Positions 1 to 9,210 of a DNA stretch of 64,000 nucleotides are shown piece by piece. Below the pieces are notes generated by a model. It was given only the letters and a program-made list of their open reading frames with translations, did no database searches and was not told the origin of the DNA. The DNA lies in contig CAWUEY030000001.1 of NCBI GenBank assembly GCA_963921245.4, positions 1,116,001 through 1,180,000 on the forward strand, in the 5' to 3' direction. The translations under genes were made by a program, and so were the position numbers. The stretch's first letter is position 1. Every line of letters starts with the position of its first letter. The DNA comes from JABJGO01 sp963921245 (GTDB lineage Bacteria; Pseudomonadota; Alphaproteobacteria; Rhodospirillales; Casp-alpha2).

Positions 1-1
1 T

Positions 2-727
2 CACCAACGTGTGCAGGAAATCGCGGTCATGCTGGAACTGGAAAATATGCTGGAGAACCGGGCGGCCGGGCTCACCCCTGACAATAAACAGAAGATTTCC
101 ATGGGGCGTGGCTTGGTACGGGAAGACGTGAACGTCATCATGTTCGATGAGCCATTGACCGTTATCGACCCGCATTTGAAGTGGAAACTACGTTCGAAGT
201 TGAAAGAGTTGCATCAGAAAATTGGTGTGACCATGATTTATGTTACGCACGACCAGACCGAGGCCTTGACCTTTGCCGATCAGGTCGTGGTCATGGAAGA
301 GGGGCAGGTGGTGCAGATCGGTACGCCAGTGGACCTGTTCGAGCGCCCGGCTCACACTTTCGTCGGCCACTTCATCGGCTCACCCGGCATGAATGTGCTG
401 CCCTGTGAGATGCACGACGGGGGCATTACCTTTAACGGTCAAAAGCTGTCAATAGGGCAAATGCCAATTGCTAAACCCGCCGGAAATCTGGAGATCGGTG
501 TTCGACCGGAATACGTGAGCCTGTCTAACTCTCCCGGTGCCGGTCTCGAAGCCAGGGTTGTCAAAGTATCTGATGTGGGGCGGCACAAGGTGGTGGAGAC
601 CGTTGTTGCCGATCATCGCATTCGTGCCATCAGCGAGGCTGAGGTGCCTTCCCAGGGTGACGCCGTTTATCTGGTGTTTCAGCCGCATCAGACGCGGCTC
701 TATGCCGGTGGCTGGCTGGCGGAGTAA
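2..727 (+). CDS. glpT: Glycerol-type ABC transporter ATP-binding protein, 5'-truncated by window edge
   Basis: This is the C-terminal part of a MalK/UgpC-type ATPase; the frame is open back to base 2, so the true start and the Walker A half lie outside the window. Visible are Walker B followed by the D-loop (VIMFDEPLTVIDPH), the H-loop (YVTHDQTEALTFAD) and a C-terminal TOBE-like regulatory domain (VLPCEM onward). The usual LSGGQ signature is replaced by LTPDNKQKISMGRG, which I recall as typical of the paired GlpS/GlpT ATPases of the rhizobial glycerol transporter. The downstream permeases and DUF2160 gene agree with that assignment. It would power glycerol uptake at the inner membrane. The substrate is inferred from family and context. 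Confidence 0.8.
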   Translation, partial: HQRVQEIAVMLELENMLENRAAGLTPDNKQKISMGRGLVREDVNVIMFDEPLTVIDPHLKWKLRSKLKELHQKIGVTMIYVTHDQTEALTFADQVVVMEEGQVVQIGTPVDLFERPAHTFVGHFIGSPGMNVLPCEMHDGGITFNGQKLSIGQMPIAKPAGNLEIGVRPEYVSLSNSPGAGLEARVVKVSDVGRHKVVETVVADHRIRAISEAEVPSQGDAVYLVFQPHQTRLYAGGWLAE

Positions 728-732
728 GGCTC

Positions 733-1593
733 ATGAAAACACCAAATCAGAAAGCGTGGCTGTTTGTCGCTCCGGTGATTATTCTGGTGGCCTTTAACGC
801 GTTGGTTCCATTAATGACCGTGGTCAACTACTCGGTTCAGGAAACCTTCGGCAACAACCTGTTCTTTTGGCACGGTGTCGGCTGGTTTGAGCAGGTCCTG
901 AATTCAGAGCGATTTCATGCGGCGCTGGGCCGGCAGTTCCTGTTCACGGCGACAATCCTGGCTATTGAAATTCCTCTGGGTGTTGCGATTGCCCTCTCCA
1001 TGCCCCGCTCCGGATTCTGGGTGCCGGTGTGTCTGGTGCTCATGGCGCTGCCGCTGCTGATTCCCTGGAATGTTGTCGGTGCTATGTGGAACATCTTTAC
1101 CCTGCCGGACATCGGTCTGCTGGGCTACACACTGAATAATGTAGTGGGCATTGAATACAACATGACGCAAAGCCCGGTTGCGGCCTGGATAACGGTGGTT
1201 GTCATGGATGTCTGGCACTGGACATCACTGGTCGTATTGTTGGCTTACGCTGGCCTGATTTCCATTCCCGACGCCTATTATCAGGCCGCTAAAATCGATG
1301 GCGCTTCGAATTGGTCAGTCTTCCGCTATATCCAGTTGCCGAAGATGAAACGCGTTTTGACCATCGCCATCCTGTTGCGTTTTATGGACAGTTTCATGAT
1401 TTATACCGAGCCCTTCGTGCTCACGGGTGGTGGTCCGGGTAACTCAACGACGCTATTGTCCATTGATCTGGTAAAAATCGCGCTGGGGCAATTTGACCTA
1501 GGCCCGGCGGCGGCCATGTCACTGGTGTATTTTGCCATAACACTACTGGTATCCTGGCTGTTCTATACCCTGATGACCAGGGACGAGGAGTAG
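733..1593 (+). CDS. glpP: Glycerol-type ABC transporter permease (GlpP-like)
   Basis: This 286-residue binding-protein-dependent permease of the MalF/UgpA group has an N-terminal membrane segment (about 9-29) followed by five more hydrophobic segments. The cytoplasmic EAA loop that contacts the ATPase reads YQAAKIDGASNWSVFRYIQL (about 187-206). It starts with ATG 5 nt after the ATPase stop and is followed 3 nt after its own stop by the second permease, so the genes form one operon. Assignment as the first of two permeases of a glycerol transporter rests on similarity in style to rhizobial GlpP and on the operon partners. The sugar or polyol substrate is not proven by the sequence. Confidence 0.8.
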   Translation: MKTPNQKAWLFVAPVIILVAFNALVPLMTVVNYSVQETFGNNLFFWHGVGWFEQVLNSERFHAALGRQFLFTATILAIEIPLGVAIALSMPRSGFWVPVCLVLMALPLLIPWNVVGAMWNIFTLPDIGLLGYTLNNVVGIEYNMTQSPVAAWITVVVMDVWHWTSLVVLLAYAGLISIPDAYYQAAKIDGASNWSVFRYIQLPKMKRVLTIAILLRFMDSFMIYTEPFVLTGGGPGNSTTLLSIDLVKIALGQFDLGPAAAMSLVYFAITLLVSWLFYTLMTRDEE

Positions 1594-1596
1594 GCC

Positions 1597-2394
1597 ATGC
1601 AAAGACGCTCCATCGTTCCCATTCTCTATGTGCTGTTCCTGTTGCTGCCGATTTATTGGTTGCTTGCCATGAGCTTCAAAACCACCAATGAAATTCTGGG
1701 CGGGTTTTCGCTGTTGCCCCAGGAATGGACGCTGGACAACTACCGGGTCATTTTCACCGATCCCACCTGGTATTGGGGGTATATCAATTCTATCCTCTAT
1801 GTATCCCTGAACACGGTGATATCCGTGCTCGCAGCTCTGCCCGCCGCTTACGCCTTTTCGCGCTATCGGTTTCTCGGCGACAAACATCTGTTTTTCTGGT
1901 TGCTGACCAATCGTATGGCCCCGCCCGCGGTGTTTGCCTTGCCGTTCTTCCAACTCTATTCCTCTGTTGGCTTGTTTGATACGCATATCGCCGTGGCACT
2001 GGCGCATTGTTTATTCAACATTCCGCTGGCGGTCTGGATTCTGGAAGGCTTCATGTCCGGTGTTCCCAAGGAGATAGATGAAACCGCTATGGTGGACGGA
2101 TATTCCTTCCCGACATTTTTCTTCAAGATCTTTGTGCCCACCATCAAGGCCGGGATCGGCGTGGCGGCGTTTTTCTGTTTCATGTTTTCATGGGTGGAAA
2201 TGCTGCTTGCCAAGACGTTGACCGCTGTGGCGGCCAAACCTATCGCGGCGACCATGACCAAGACCGCATCCAGTGCCGGTTATGAGTTAGGCTTGCTGGC
2301 GGCGGCCGGATGCCTGACGATTATTCCCGGTGCTATCGTGATTTATTTTGTGCGCAACTATATCGCCAGGGGCTTTGCCCTCGGCAGGGTGTGA
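1597..2394 (+). CDS. glpQ: Glycerol-type ABC transporter permease (GlpQ-like)
   Basis: This 265-residue MalG/UgpE-type inner-membrane permease pairs with the preceding gene to form the translocation channel. Six hydrophobic segments are visible, and the EAA loop is EIDETAMVDGYSFPTFFFKI (about 155-174). It has the expected length for this subfamily. It begins 3 nt after the upstream stop and ends 13 nt before the DUF2160 gene, so it belongs to the same transcript. The name is GlpQ in the sense of the rhizobial glpSTPQUV operon and should not be confused with the glycerophosphodiesterase of the same symbol. Confidence 0.8.
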   Translation: MQRRSIVPILYVLFLLLPIYWLLAMSFKTTNEILGGFSLLPQEWTLDNYRVIFTDPTWYWGYINSILYVSLNTVISVLAALPAAYAFSRYRFLGDKHLFFWLLTNRMAPPAVFALPFFQLYSSVGLFDTHIAVALAHCLFNIPLAVWILEGFMSGVPKEIDETAMVDGYSFPTFFFKIFVPTIKAGIGVAAFFCFMFSWVEMLLAKTLTAVAAKPIAATMTKTASSAGYELGLLAAAGCLTIIPGAIVIYFVRNYIARGFALGRV

Positions 2395-2407
2395 TGGGGA
2401 GGGTGTG

Positions 2408-2686
2408 ATGCTGAGTTGGATGGCATGGACCTGGCCCACCGCGGCATTTTTCATTTTTGTGTTCTCCAGTATCGCTTTTATGGGATTTCTGGAATGGCGA
2501 AACCCGGGTGGTGCACCCAGAGACGGTATCCTTGGCCTTTCGACCACGCGGGGTGACCGATTGTTTATTTGGTTATTGGGCTCCGCCTTTATCTTTTTTG
2601 CCTGGCTAGGTATTTTCGGAACGCCTTTGTGGGGCCCGCTGGGGCTCGCCTGTGCCTGGGGTGCGTTCTGTTTTGCCAAGGTCTAG
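2408..2686 (+). CDS. glpU: DUF2160 small integral membrane protein (GlpU-like)
   Basis: This 92-residue protein has two or three membrane segments (about 8-26, 50-70 and 72-90). It starts at an ATG preceded by GGGGAGGG, so I place the start here rather than at a longer in-frame start inside glpQ. DUF2160 proteins typically sit directly after the glycerol permease genes, where they are thought to be an accessory membrane subunit. In rhizobial operons the periplasmic binding-protein gene normally follows, but here the next gene lies on the other strand. The biochemical role of DUF2160 is not established. Confidence 0.8.
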   Translation: MLSWMAWTWPTAAFFIFVFSSIAFMGFLEWRNPGGAPRDGILGLSTTRGDRLFIWLLGSAFIFFAWLGIFGTPLWGPLGLACAWGAFCFAKV

Positions 2687-2854
2687 TTTCTCAACCCATT
2701 ATCCGCGGCATTCCCGTTGCAGCAGTTAAAAAATATGGCGGATTCTCCGGATAAATGGGGGTCCTGAATTCCATGGATAATGTTGACATCGAAGCGGCCA
2801 AAAGAGAGACGGAGCCTTGTTTCCGGTGGCGTATTCCAACCGTCTTCAATCCGC

Positions 2855-3736
2855 TCAATCCACCAGCCCGTCGGCAAACACATGGCGCTGGTCGTGTGCT
2901 TTAGTTGTCTTGCCGTAGAGGCTCATGACCCGTTCCTTGCTGCCGATCATGCCAGGTGATTCCGTAAAGGACATGATCAGAACAAGGCGATCGCTGTCAC
3001 CGGTATTTTCCGTGACCTGGTGCAGGGCAAAGCGGCCTAGGAAGAGCTGAAGGTCACCAGCGTTGAGGTTTAATTGCCGGACACGGCTACGATCGCCGTT
3101 CAGCACCCGTCCTACAGCGGCGTAACATTCGTCATCAGCATTGCGCAGGTCAGGAATGTATTCGAACACGCCGCCCGCCTGAGCCGGGCGCAGGGCCAGG
3201 GTGATGGTGAACTCGTTGGTGTCGAAGTGCCAGTTGAACTGTTGCCCCGGCTTGCCGACGTTGACAATCATGTTGGAAATGGGGTCTTCGTATGTATGCA
3301 ACTCGTCCTTGCCGAGACAGTCGGCGAGGAACCGTTTGAGCGGTTCCCAATAATAGAGACGGCGTGAGAGGGTCCCTTCCCCGAACAGGTCGGCGGTGAT
3401 GAAGCCATTTGTGCGTGGCATCAGGACATTGAGCGGGTGATCTTTGGGCAGATCGGGGTTCCCGTCGTTGAGATACACATTGTTGGTCTTGCCGGGCGAA
3501 TAATAGGTCTCGGTCTTGCGCACCTCGGCCTCGGAAACCAGGGCGTTGAGACCGTCTTCGCTAAAGAAGTTCCGGATCACCGCACAACCGTCGTCGGCGA
3601 GGGCGGTCCGTACCTGTTCCACTGCGGCATGGCGCCGGGGATCATCGACAAGATCAATCGGGTATTGCTCGTGGTTTATGATAGTGTGGCAATCAAGAGA
3701 TGTTTCCATGGGTGGTTTCTTATCCCGCATCTTCAA
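2855..3736 (-). CDS. Fe(II)/2-oxoglutarate dioxygenase, ArpA/phytanoyl-CoA hydroxylase-like
   Basis: This 293-residue protein has a jelly-roll dioxygenase pattern. The HxD iron motif is in FNWHFDTNEF (H170, D172), and the distal iron ligand and 2-oxoglutarate-binding arginine are in ALHQVTENTGDSDR (H239, R250). It would hydroxylate or otherwise oxidise a small amino-acid-like or fatty substrate; the substrate is unknown. The longest frame begins with TTG. ATG codons at 3730 and 3709 are equally possible starts and would shorten it by 2 or 9 residues. It is divergent from the GMC oxidoreductase gene, sharing a 244-base upstream region, and convergent with the glycerol operon. Confidence 0.75.
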   Translation of the reverse strand: MKMRDKKPPMETSLDCHTIINHEQYPIDLVDDPRRHAAVEQVRTALADDGCAVIRNFFSEDGLNALVSEAEVRKTETYYSPGKTNNVYLNDGNPDLPKDHPLNVLMPRTNGFITADLFGEGTLSRRLYYWEPLKRFLADCLGKDELHTYEDPISNMIVNVGKPGQQFNWHFDTNEFTITLALRPAQAGGVFEYIPDLRNADDECYAAVGRVLNGDRSRVRQLNLNAGDLQLFLGRFALHQVTENTGDSDRLVLIMSFTESPGMIGSKERVMSLYGKTTKAHDQRHVFADGLVD

Positions 3737-3980
3737 CGATATTTGAGTTCAGATTAGATCGCCACGGTGCCGTCCGCCAACCTCGCCGCCCTGTCCCTCG
3801 GGTTCGGTGTCCGCCAGCTCGTCCGGGAAGCCCTCAGCATTCGCAGGTTTTTAGAAACCCGGCTGGAACCAGTATTGCCGATGGAAGTCCACATATACCT
3901 GTTGATTTTGGTTGGAGCCAACGTATAGTCACAAAACGGGAAAAAAAGTCTCATTTTTCGATATTTTGGTAGATATTTTC

Positions 3981-5576
3981 ATGTATGACTATGTCGTTGT
4001 CGGGGCTGGATCAGCCGGTTGTGCGCTCGCGAGACGGTTGTCGGAAGACGGTCGCTTTTCCGTTGCTCTGATTGAGGCTGGGCCTAGAGACAAAAATCCC
4101 TGGATTCATATTCCTGTCGGCTACTTTCGGACTATGGGGAATCCTAACTGCGATTGGTGCTATAAAACCGAAAGCGATGACGGTCTCGCTGGGCGTTCGA
4201 TATCTTGGCCTCGCGGTCGCGTACTGGGCGGGTCCAGTTCGATCAATGGGTTGCTGTATGTGCGTGGACAGCCACAGGATTATGACGGATGGTTACAGCA
4301 GGGGTGTACGGGATGGGGATGGGATGATGTTCTACCGTATTTCAAGCGTTCCGAAAACTGGGAAGGTGACGATGGAACCGGGTTACGCGGAAAGGGTGGT
4401 CCACTTTCCGTTCAATACTCTCGCCTGAAACGAGACATTGTCGATAACTGGCTTGATGCGGCGGAAACCGAGGGGTATCGGCTGAATAATGATTACAACG
4501 GCACTGATCAGGAAGGGGTTGGGTATTTCCAGTTAACCATGAAAAATGGCCGTCGGTGTTCGTCAGCTGCGGCTTATCTGCATCCCGTAAATGGCCGTAA
4601 GAACCTGGATATCATTACCAATGCGCAAACAAACAATATCCTGATTGAAGGCGGTCGAGCTGTGGGTGTGCGTGTCCGACAATCCGGGCAGATGAGAGAC
4701 ATCAGGGCTCGAGGGGAAGTCATCCTGTGCGCTGGTGCCATCGGATCACCCCAAATTCTGATGCTATCCGGGATCGGAGATCCTCAGGATATCTTACCTC
4801 ACGGTATTGAGCTAAACGTTGAACTGAAAGGGGTTGGCAAGAACCTGCAAGACCATCTCCAGGCGCGCCCCATCTTCAAGACAGGGCTGAGCACCATCAA
4901 TGTAGAAACCAACAATCTTTTTAAAAAGGCAGTTATTGGACTCCAGTATGCCTTAACCCAGCGGGGGCCGATGGCAATGGCGGCAAGTCTTGGGGCGGGA
5001 TTTTTGAAAACGGATCCGCGCTTGGAAACGCCAGATATCCAATTTCACATTCAACCCTTTAGCGCGGACAACCTAACAGATGGGCCTCACAGGTTTTCCG
5101 CGTTCACAGCATCAGTTTTACAGCTTCGCCCTGAAAGTAGGGGGCATTTGTCCATTCAATCCGCGATTATGGATGATCATCCCAAGATTTTTCCCAATTA
5201 TCTCGCCACAGAAACTGACGGGCGAACGCTGGTTGACGGTATTCGAATTGCCAGACGCATCGCCCGGGCCGAGCCATTGAAATCCAACATAACGGAAGAG
5301 TATGCGCCGGGTCCTGATATCGCAGATGACGATTATGACGCCATCCTGAATTGGGCGAGACGTACTTCGGTAACAGTTTATCATCCAACCGGAACCTGCA
5401 AGATGGGTATAGACCCTATGGCGGTGCTTGATCCGGCACTGCGGGTCCGCGGAATCAACAGTTTGCGTGTTGCGGACGCTTCAATCATGCCACAGATCGT
5501 CAGTGGCAATACAAATGCGCCCGCTATCATGATTGGCGAGAAAGCCAGTGACATGATTTTGGAGGATGCCCGCTGA
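3981..5576 (+). CDS. GMC-family FAD oxidoreductase (choline dehydrogenase-like)
   Basis: This 531-residue flavoenzyme has an N-terminal ADP-binding motif (YDYVVVGAGSAGCALARRL), the GMC signature around GRVLGGSSSINGLLYVRG, and the C-terminal active-site pair in VYHPTGTCKMG (His) and SGNTNAPAIMIGEKA (Asn). Such enzymes oxidise alcohols such as choline or polyethylene glycol to aldehydes, passing electrons to quinone or oxygen. I chose ATG 3981 because the dinucleotide-binding motif then begins at residue 2; a TTG at 3912 would add 23 residues with no family counterpart. It is followed after 143 bases by a TRAP transporter, which may import its substrate. Confidence 0.88.
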   Translation: MYDYVVVGAGSAGCALARRLSEDGRFSVALIEAGPRDKNPWIHIPVGYFRTMGNPNCDWCYKTESDDGLAGRSISWPRGRVLGGSSSINGLLYVRGQPQDYDGWLQQGCTGWGWDDVLPYFKRSENWEGDDGTGLRGKGGPLSVQYSRLKRDIVDNWLDAAETEGYRLNNDYNGTDQEGVGYFQLTMKNGRRCSSAAAYLHPVNGRKNLDIITNAQTNNILIEGGRAVGVRVRQSGQMRDIRARGEVILCAGAIGSPQILMLSGIGDPQDILPHGIELNVELKGVGKNLQDHLQARPIFKTGLSTINVETNNLFKKAVIGLQYALTQRGPMAMAASLGAGFLKTDPRLETPDIQFHIQPFSADNLTDGPHRFSAFTASVLQLRPESRGHLSIQSAIMDDHPKIFPNYLATETDGRTLVDGIRIARRIARAEPLKSNITEEYAPGPDIADDDYDAILNWARRTSVTVYHPTGTCKMGIDPMAVLDPALRVRGINSLRVADASIMPQIVSGNTNAPAIMIGEKASDMILEDAR

Positions 5577-5608
5577 TGGGGCGGCGCGTAACAGAGGCCA
5601 TTTTAATT

Positions 5609-5638
5609 CGCTGCGCAGGCACATGCGCCAGCGCAGCG
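5609..5638 (+). terminator. GC-rich hairpin after the GMC gene
   Basis: An 8-bp perfect stem (CGCTGCGC / GCGCAGCG) encloses a loop that itself can pair GGC with GCC. There is no U-tract, so this may be a Rho-dependent terminator element or an RNA-processing hairpin between the GMC gene and the TRAP genes. Confidence 0.35.
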
Positions 5639-5719
5639 ACAAGATACTGCCAAGTGTATGCCTTCTCCCTCGGCAGCAAAACCAAAACCGTGAAGGCGAC
5701 AATTAAGTAAGGAAGTTAG

Positions 5720-6814
5720 ATGCTAAATTTTAAAATATTAACCGTGGGCGCGGCTTTTTTGTCGATGATGGTATCATCTGCGTTCGCTGAAACGGTCATT
5801 CGTGTGCAGTCGGTAATCCCGGCCCAGGCAGACGAAGTCTTTATGTTGGAAGATTTTGCGAATGATGTTTCCGCACTGACCAATGGCTCGCTAAAAATCG
5901 AGGTATTGCCAGCGGGCGCAGTTGTTGGCGTTACTGAAACACTGGACGCCGTTGATAGCGGACTGATCGAAGGGGGCTTTGCCTGGACACACTATTGGTC
6001 CGGGAAGCATCCGGCTGCCATGTTGTTTGGATCACCCGTCGCCGGTGCAGGTGTTGGTATCGACAATATTGCTTTCGTCAGCTGGTTCCAGTTTGGCGGC
6101 GGCAAGGAACTGTACGATCAGCTTTGGGACGAGATGGGCGTCAATGTGAAGGCCTTCATGCTGCAACCGCTTGGGCCGGAGGCTCTAGGTTGGTTCAAAG
6201 AGCCGATCAACAGCATGGAAGATTTCCGGAAGTATCGTTTTCGCACGCCTCCTGGAATTCCGGGACAAACTTATAAGGATATTGGCGTTGCCTCCGTCGC
6301 AATGGGCGGTGGTGACATCCTGCCAGCACTTGAAAAAGGCACGATTGACGCCGCTGAATGGTGTTGCCCGAAACCGGATTCCGTTTTCGGTTTCCAAAAG
6401 GTGCTTAAACACTATTACCTTCAAGGTTTGCACCAGGTTGTTGTGAACGCCGATTTGTACATCAATGGCGATGTCTACGACGGTTTGACAGATATCGAGA
6501 AGAAGGCACTGGAAGTTGCGGCTAACGCCTCTCTCTCCAAATCCGTCTCTTATCGTATCTATGAAAACGGTAAGGCACTCAGAGACCTGACAGAAAACCA
6601 CGGTGTTATTCTTCACGATACACCGGAGGATTACTTCGTCCAGTACATGGAAGCTGCGAAAAAGTCACTTGAGAAAAATGCAGCAGAGAACGAGTTTTTC
6701 GCAGAGGTCTGGCAAAGTCAGAAAGACTTTGCAGAAATTGCCGTTCCATTCTGGGCTGGCGCGCAAACCTCGAACGCCAATCTTGGCAGGGCGTTCGCGG
6801 ATAGTCTGAAGTAA
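5720..6814 (+). CDS. TRAP transporter substrate-binding protein (DctP family)
   Basis: This 364-residue periplasmic binding protein has a cleavable signal peptide (about 1-23, ending SSAFA) and a DctP-type fold. The GWFKEPINSMEDFRKYRFRT region near residues 155-175 includes the arginine that usually contacts the substrate carboxylate. The subfamily (long form, WCCPKPDSVFGF) resembles TRAP proteins annotated for mannitol or chloroaromatic acids, but the ligand cannot be read from the sequence. The start is supported by AAGGAAG 7 bases upstream. A strong hairpin terminator follows, which would let this gene be expressed above the permease gene downstream. Confidence 0.88.
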   Translation: MLNFKILTVGAAFLSMMVSSAFAETVIRVQSVIPAQADEVFMLEDFANDVSALTNGSLKIEVLPAGAVVGVTETLDAVDSGLIEGGFAWTHYWSGKHPAAMLFGSPVAGAGVGIDNIAFVSWFQFGGGKELYDQLWDEMGVNVKAFMLQPLGPEALGWFKEPINSMEDFRKYRFRTPPGIPGQTYKDIGVASVAMGGGDILPALEKGTIDAAEWCCPKPDSVFGFQKVLKHYYLQGLHQVVVNADLYINGDVYDGLTDIEKKALEVAANASLSKSVSYRIYENGKALRDLTENHGVILHDTPEDYFVQYMEAAKKSLEKNAAENEFFAEVWQSQKDFAEIAVPFWAGAQTSNANLGRAFADSLK

Positions 6815-6824
6815 GTTTTGGTAC

Positions 6825-6865
6825 CGGGAAAACCTCGCAGTGTTCCGGGGTTTTCCCGTTTTTTT
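6825..6865 (+). terminator. Intrinsic terminator/attenuator between TRAP genes
   Basis: A perfect 10-bp stem (CGGGAAAACC at 6825-6834 with GGTTTTCCCG at 6849-6858) is followed by seven T residues. It sits inside the operon, so partial read-through is expected. Confidence 0.75.
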
Positions 6866-6891
6866 GCGGTATTTGAACGAAAGATGGGATC

Positions 6892-9210
6892 ATGGCGGAC
6901 GAACCAAATCCCGACGCGCTTGATATAACCGACGAACTGATCGCTGAACGACGCGCTGAAGAACCTGCTCAGACACCACAGGACATGACCGCTTGGCAGC
7001 GCCCCATTACTTCGACCATTGATGTAATCAATTTATGGGCCGGTCGGATGATCTGTGTATTGATGGTCCCGTTGATCCTGGTCATCGTTTACGAAGTTAT
7101 CTCTCGCAATATGTTTGCGCTTCTTGTCCAAGGCGGAATGAACGAGCTTGCGATTTCTCTTGGCCTGGGACCTACACTTTGGGTCTATGACATTAGCCGG
7201 ATGTTGGGCGGCGTATTGTTTATGGCTGCGGCGGGATATGCCTTGATGCGTGGTGTCCATATCCGCGCCGATTTTTTGTATCGCAACTGGTCCCCAAAGA
7301 CACAGGCCACGGTGGACGCGGTACTCTACATGGCCCTTTATATTCCGGCCATGTTGTTTTTTACCTGGGTTTCCGCGGAGTATTGGTACAAGGCATTTGT
7401 CATCGGCGAACAAGCCAGCGATTCCACATGGGCACCAATTTTGTGGCCTGCCCGGTTGGCAATGCCGGTGGGCGGTTTCCTGCTGCTGATTCAGGGGCTG
7501 CCTGAACTGTTCCGCGCATTTCACCAAATGGGGAAACAGCGAGAACGAATTTTCCTCAAAATTCTGCCTTTTTACGCAGTTGCACTGCTGGTGCTGGTCG
7601 GGGCCGTGTTCTTCCCTGATATTGTTCCCATCTCTGAATGGTGGAAGAGTGCTTTTGGACGTGAAGGATTGCTGAGCGTTCCGAAACCCAGCATTGGATT
7701 GATCATGCTGGCGGTCATGTTGTTTGCTATCTTTATTGGTTTTCCAATTTCATTTACCCTGATTTTCCTGGGGTTTCTATTCGGCACGTGGGGGGCAAAC
7801 TTCAAGCTCGCAACGTTCCTGATGACCCTACAGACAAATTCCGTGATGTTGAGCGATCAACTGGTCGCCGTTCCCCTGTTCATTTTTATGGGTATTGTGA
7901 TGGAACAGGCCGGCTTGATGGAACGCCTGTTCCAGGCGGTTCAAATGATGATGAGCCGAACACGGGGGGCTCTATTCATCGCAATTCTGTTCGTTTCAAC
8001 AATCTTCGCCGCTGCGACAGGGATTGTCGGGGCTTCCGTAACCATTTTGGGAATTATGGCGGCACGCACGATGAACAAATCGGGTTACGACGTTCGTCTC
8101 GCCGCAGGCACAATCACTGCTGGTGGTACTCTTGGCATTTTAATTCCACCATCGATCATGCTGATCGTCATGGGGCCGGTTCTGGAAGTGCCTGTGACAG
8201 ACTTGTTCCGGGCGGCCATTATCCCCGGCGTGATGCTGGCCGGGCTTTATTTGCTTTATTCGTTGGGTCGCTGCTTCATAAACTCGAACCTTGGCCCCAT
8301 ATTGCCACTGGAGGAACAACCTGAAACGTCACGCTTCTATTTGCTTGAAGTCGCGTTGATGATGGGGGCATTGATTGTATTGATCTGGCTCATCACGCAT
8401 GGTTTGACCGACGGGTTTGGATTTCCCATGGGGGCTCTGATTATACCGCTGGCCTGGATTGGCGTCATGCGGACAGTCTATAAATGGTTGGGCAAAACCC
8501 GTCCCGGGGGCTTTTATTTTTCCGATCTTTGGTATGAGTTCTTTATGGGGCTGGTGCCGCCGACCGTCCTGATCGCTTTTGCATTGGGTTCGATCCTGGC
8601 CGGTTGGGCGACCCCGGTTGAGGCGTCCGCCTGTGGTGCATTTGGCGCTGTGCTTTTATCGATGCTCTATCGAAAGTTTACCATGCAAGGGCTCTTTAAC
8701 GCCTTGATCAAGAGCCTGGAGATCACGGTATTGATCATGTTCCTGGTCGCCGCATCAAACTTCTTCGGTGCTGTATTCTCCAGCCTGGGCACGCCACAAA
8801 TGCTGACAGAGCTGTTGCTGTCATTGGATATGTCGCCGGTGCTGATTCTTCTGTTGATCATGGCGCTAATCTTCCTGCTGGGGTGGCCACTTGAGTGGGT
8901 GCCGATTGTTTTGATCATTGTACCGATCCTCATTCCGACGGTGATTTCGCTGGATTTGGGGTTTGAAAACAAAAACGATTTACTCGTGTGGTTCGCGATA
9001 TTGGTTGCCGTCAATTTGCAAACGGCGTGGCTTAGTCCACCTGTTGCCTTATCGGCATACTTCCTTAAAGGCGTTGTGCCGGAGTGGGATCTTCGTGATA
9101 TATATTTCGGGATGATGCAGTTCATGGTTATTCAATTGATTGGCCTTAGCCTGATCTTCATCTTCCCGCAAATCGCGCTGTGGCTGCCAAACTTTGTCTA
9201 CAATCAATAG
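6892..9210 (+). CDS. TRAP transporter fused permease (DctQM)
   Basis: This 772-residue inner-membrane protein fuses the small DctQ subunit (about residues 40-215, four membrane segments) to the large DctM subunit (about 255-772, 12 or more segments). It drives binding-protein-dependent, ion-coupled uptake of an organic acid or related solute. DctM features include AATGIVGASVTILGIMAA and the proline-rich TLGILIPPSIMLIVMGP stretch. The DctQ part is longer than usual, with an extra loop before the first segment. It lies 77 bases after the binding protein, separated by an attenuator-like hairpin. Confidence 0.88.
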   Translation: MADEPNPDALDITDELIAERRAEEPAQTPQDMTAWQRPITSTIDVINLWAGRMICVLMVPLILVIVYEVISRNMFALLVQGGMNELAISLGLGPTLWVYDISRMLGGVLFMAAAGYALMRGVHIRADFLYRNWSPKTQATVDAVLYMALYIPAMLFFTWVSAEYWYKAFVIGEQASDSTWAPILWPARLAMPVGGFLLLIQGLPELFRAFHQMGKQRERIFLKILPFYAVALLVLVGAVFFPDIVPISEWWKSAFGREGLLSVPKPSIGLIMLAVMLFAIFIGFPISFTLIFLGFLFGTWGANFKLATFLMTLQTNSVMLSDQLVAVPLFIFMGIVMEQAGLMERLFQAVQMMMSRTRGALFIAILFVSTIFAAATGIVGASVTILGIMAARTMNKSGYDVRLAAGTITAGGTLGILIPPSIMLIVMGPVLEVPVTDLFRAAIIPGVMLAGLYLLYSLGRCFINSNLGPILPLEEQPETSRFYLLEVALMMGALIVLIWLITHGLTDGFGFPMGALIIPLAWIGVMRTVYKWLGKTRPGGFYFSDLWYEFFMGLVPPTVLIAFALGSILAGWATPVEASACGAFGAVLLSMLYRKFTMQGLFNALIKSLEITVLIMFLVAASNFFGAVFSSLGTPQMLTELLLSLDMSPVLILLLIMALIFLLGWPLEWVPIVLIIVPILIPTVISLDLGFENKNDLLVWFAILVAVNLQTAWLSPPVALSAYFLKGVVPEWDLRDIYFGMMQFMVIQLIGLSLIFIFPQIALWLPNFVYNQ

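Noticed and set aside
3912..3980. Longer start of the GMC oxidoreductase
   Set aside because: The flavin-binding motif normally begins right at the N-terminus, and the extension starts with TTG without a ribosome-binding site.
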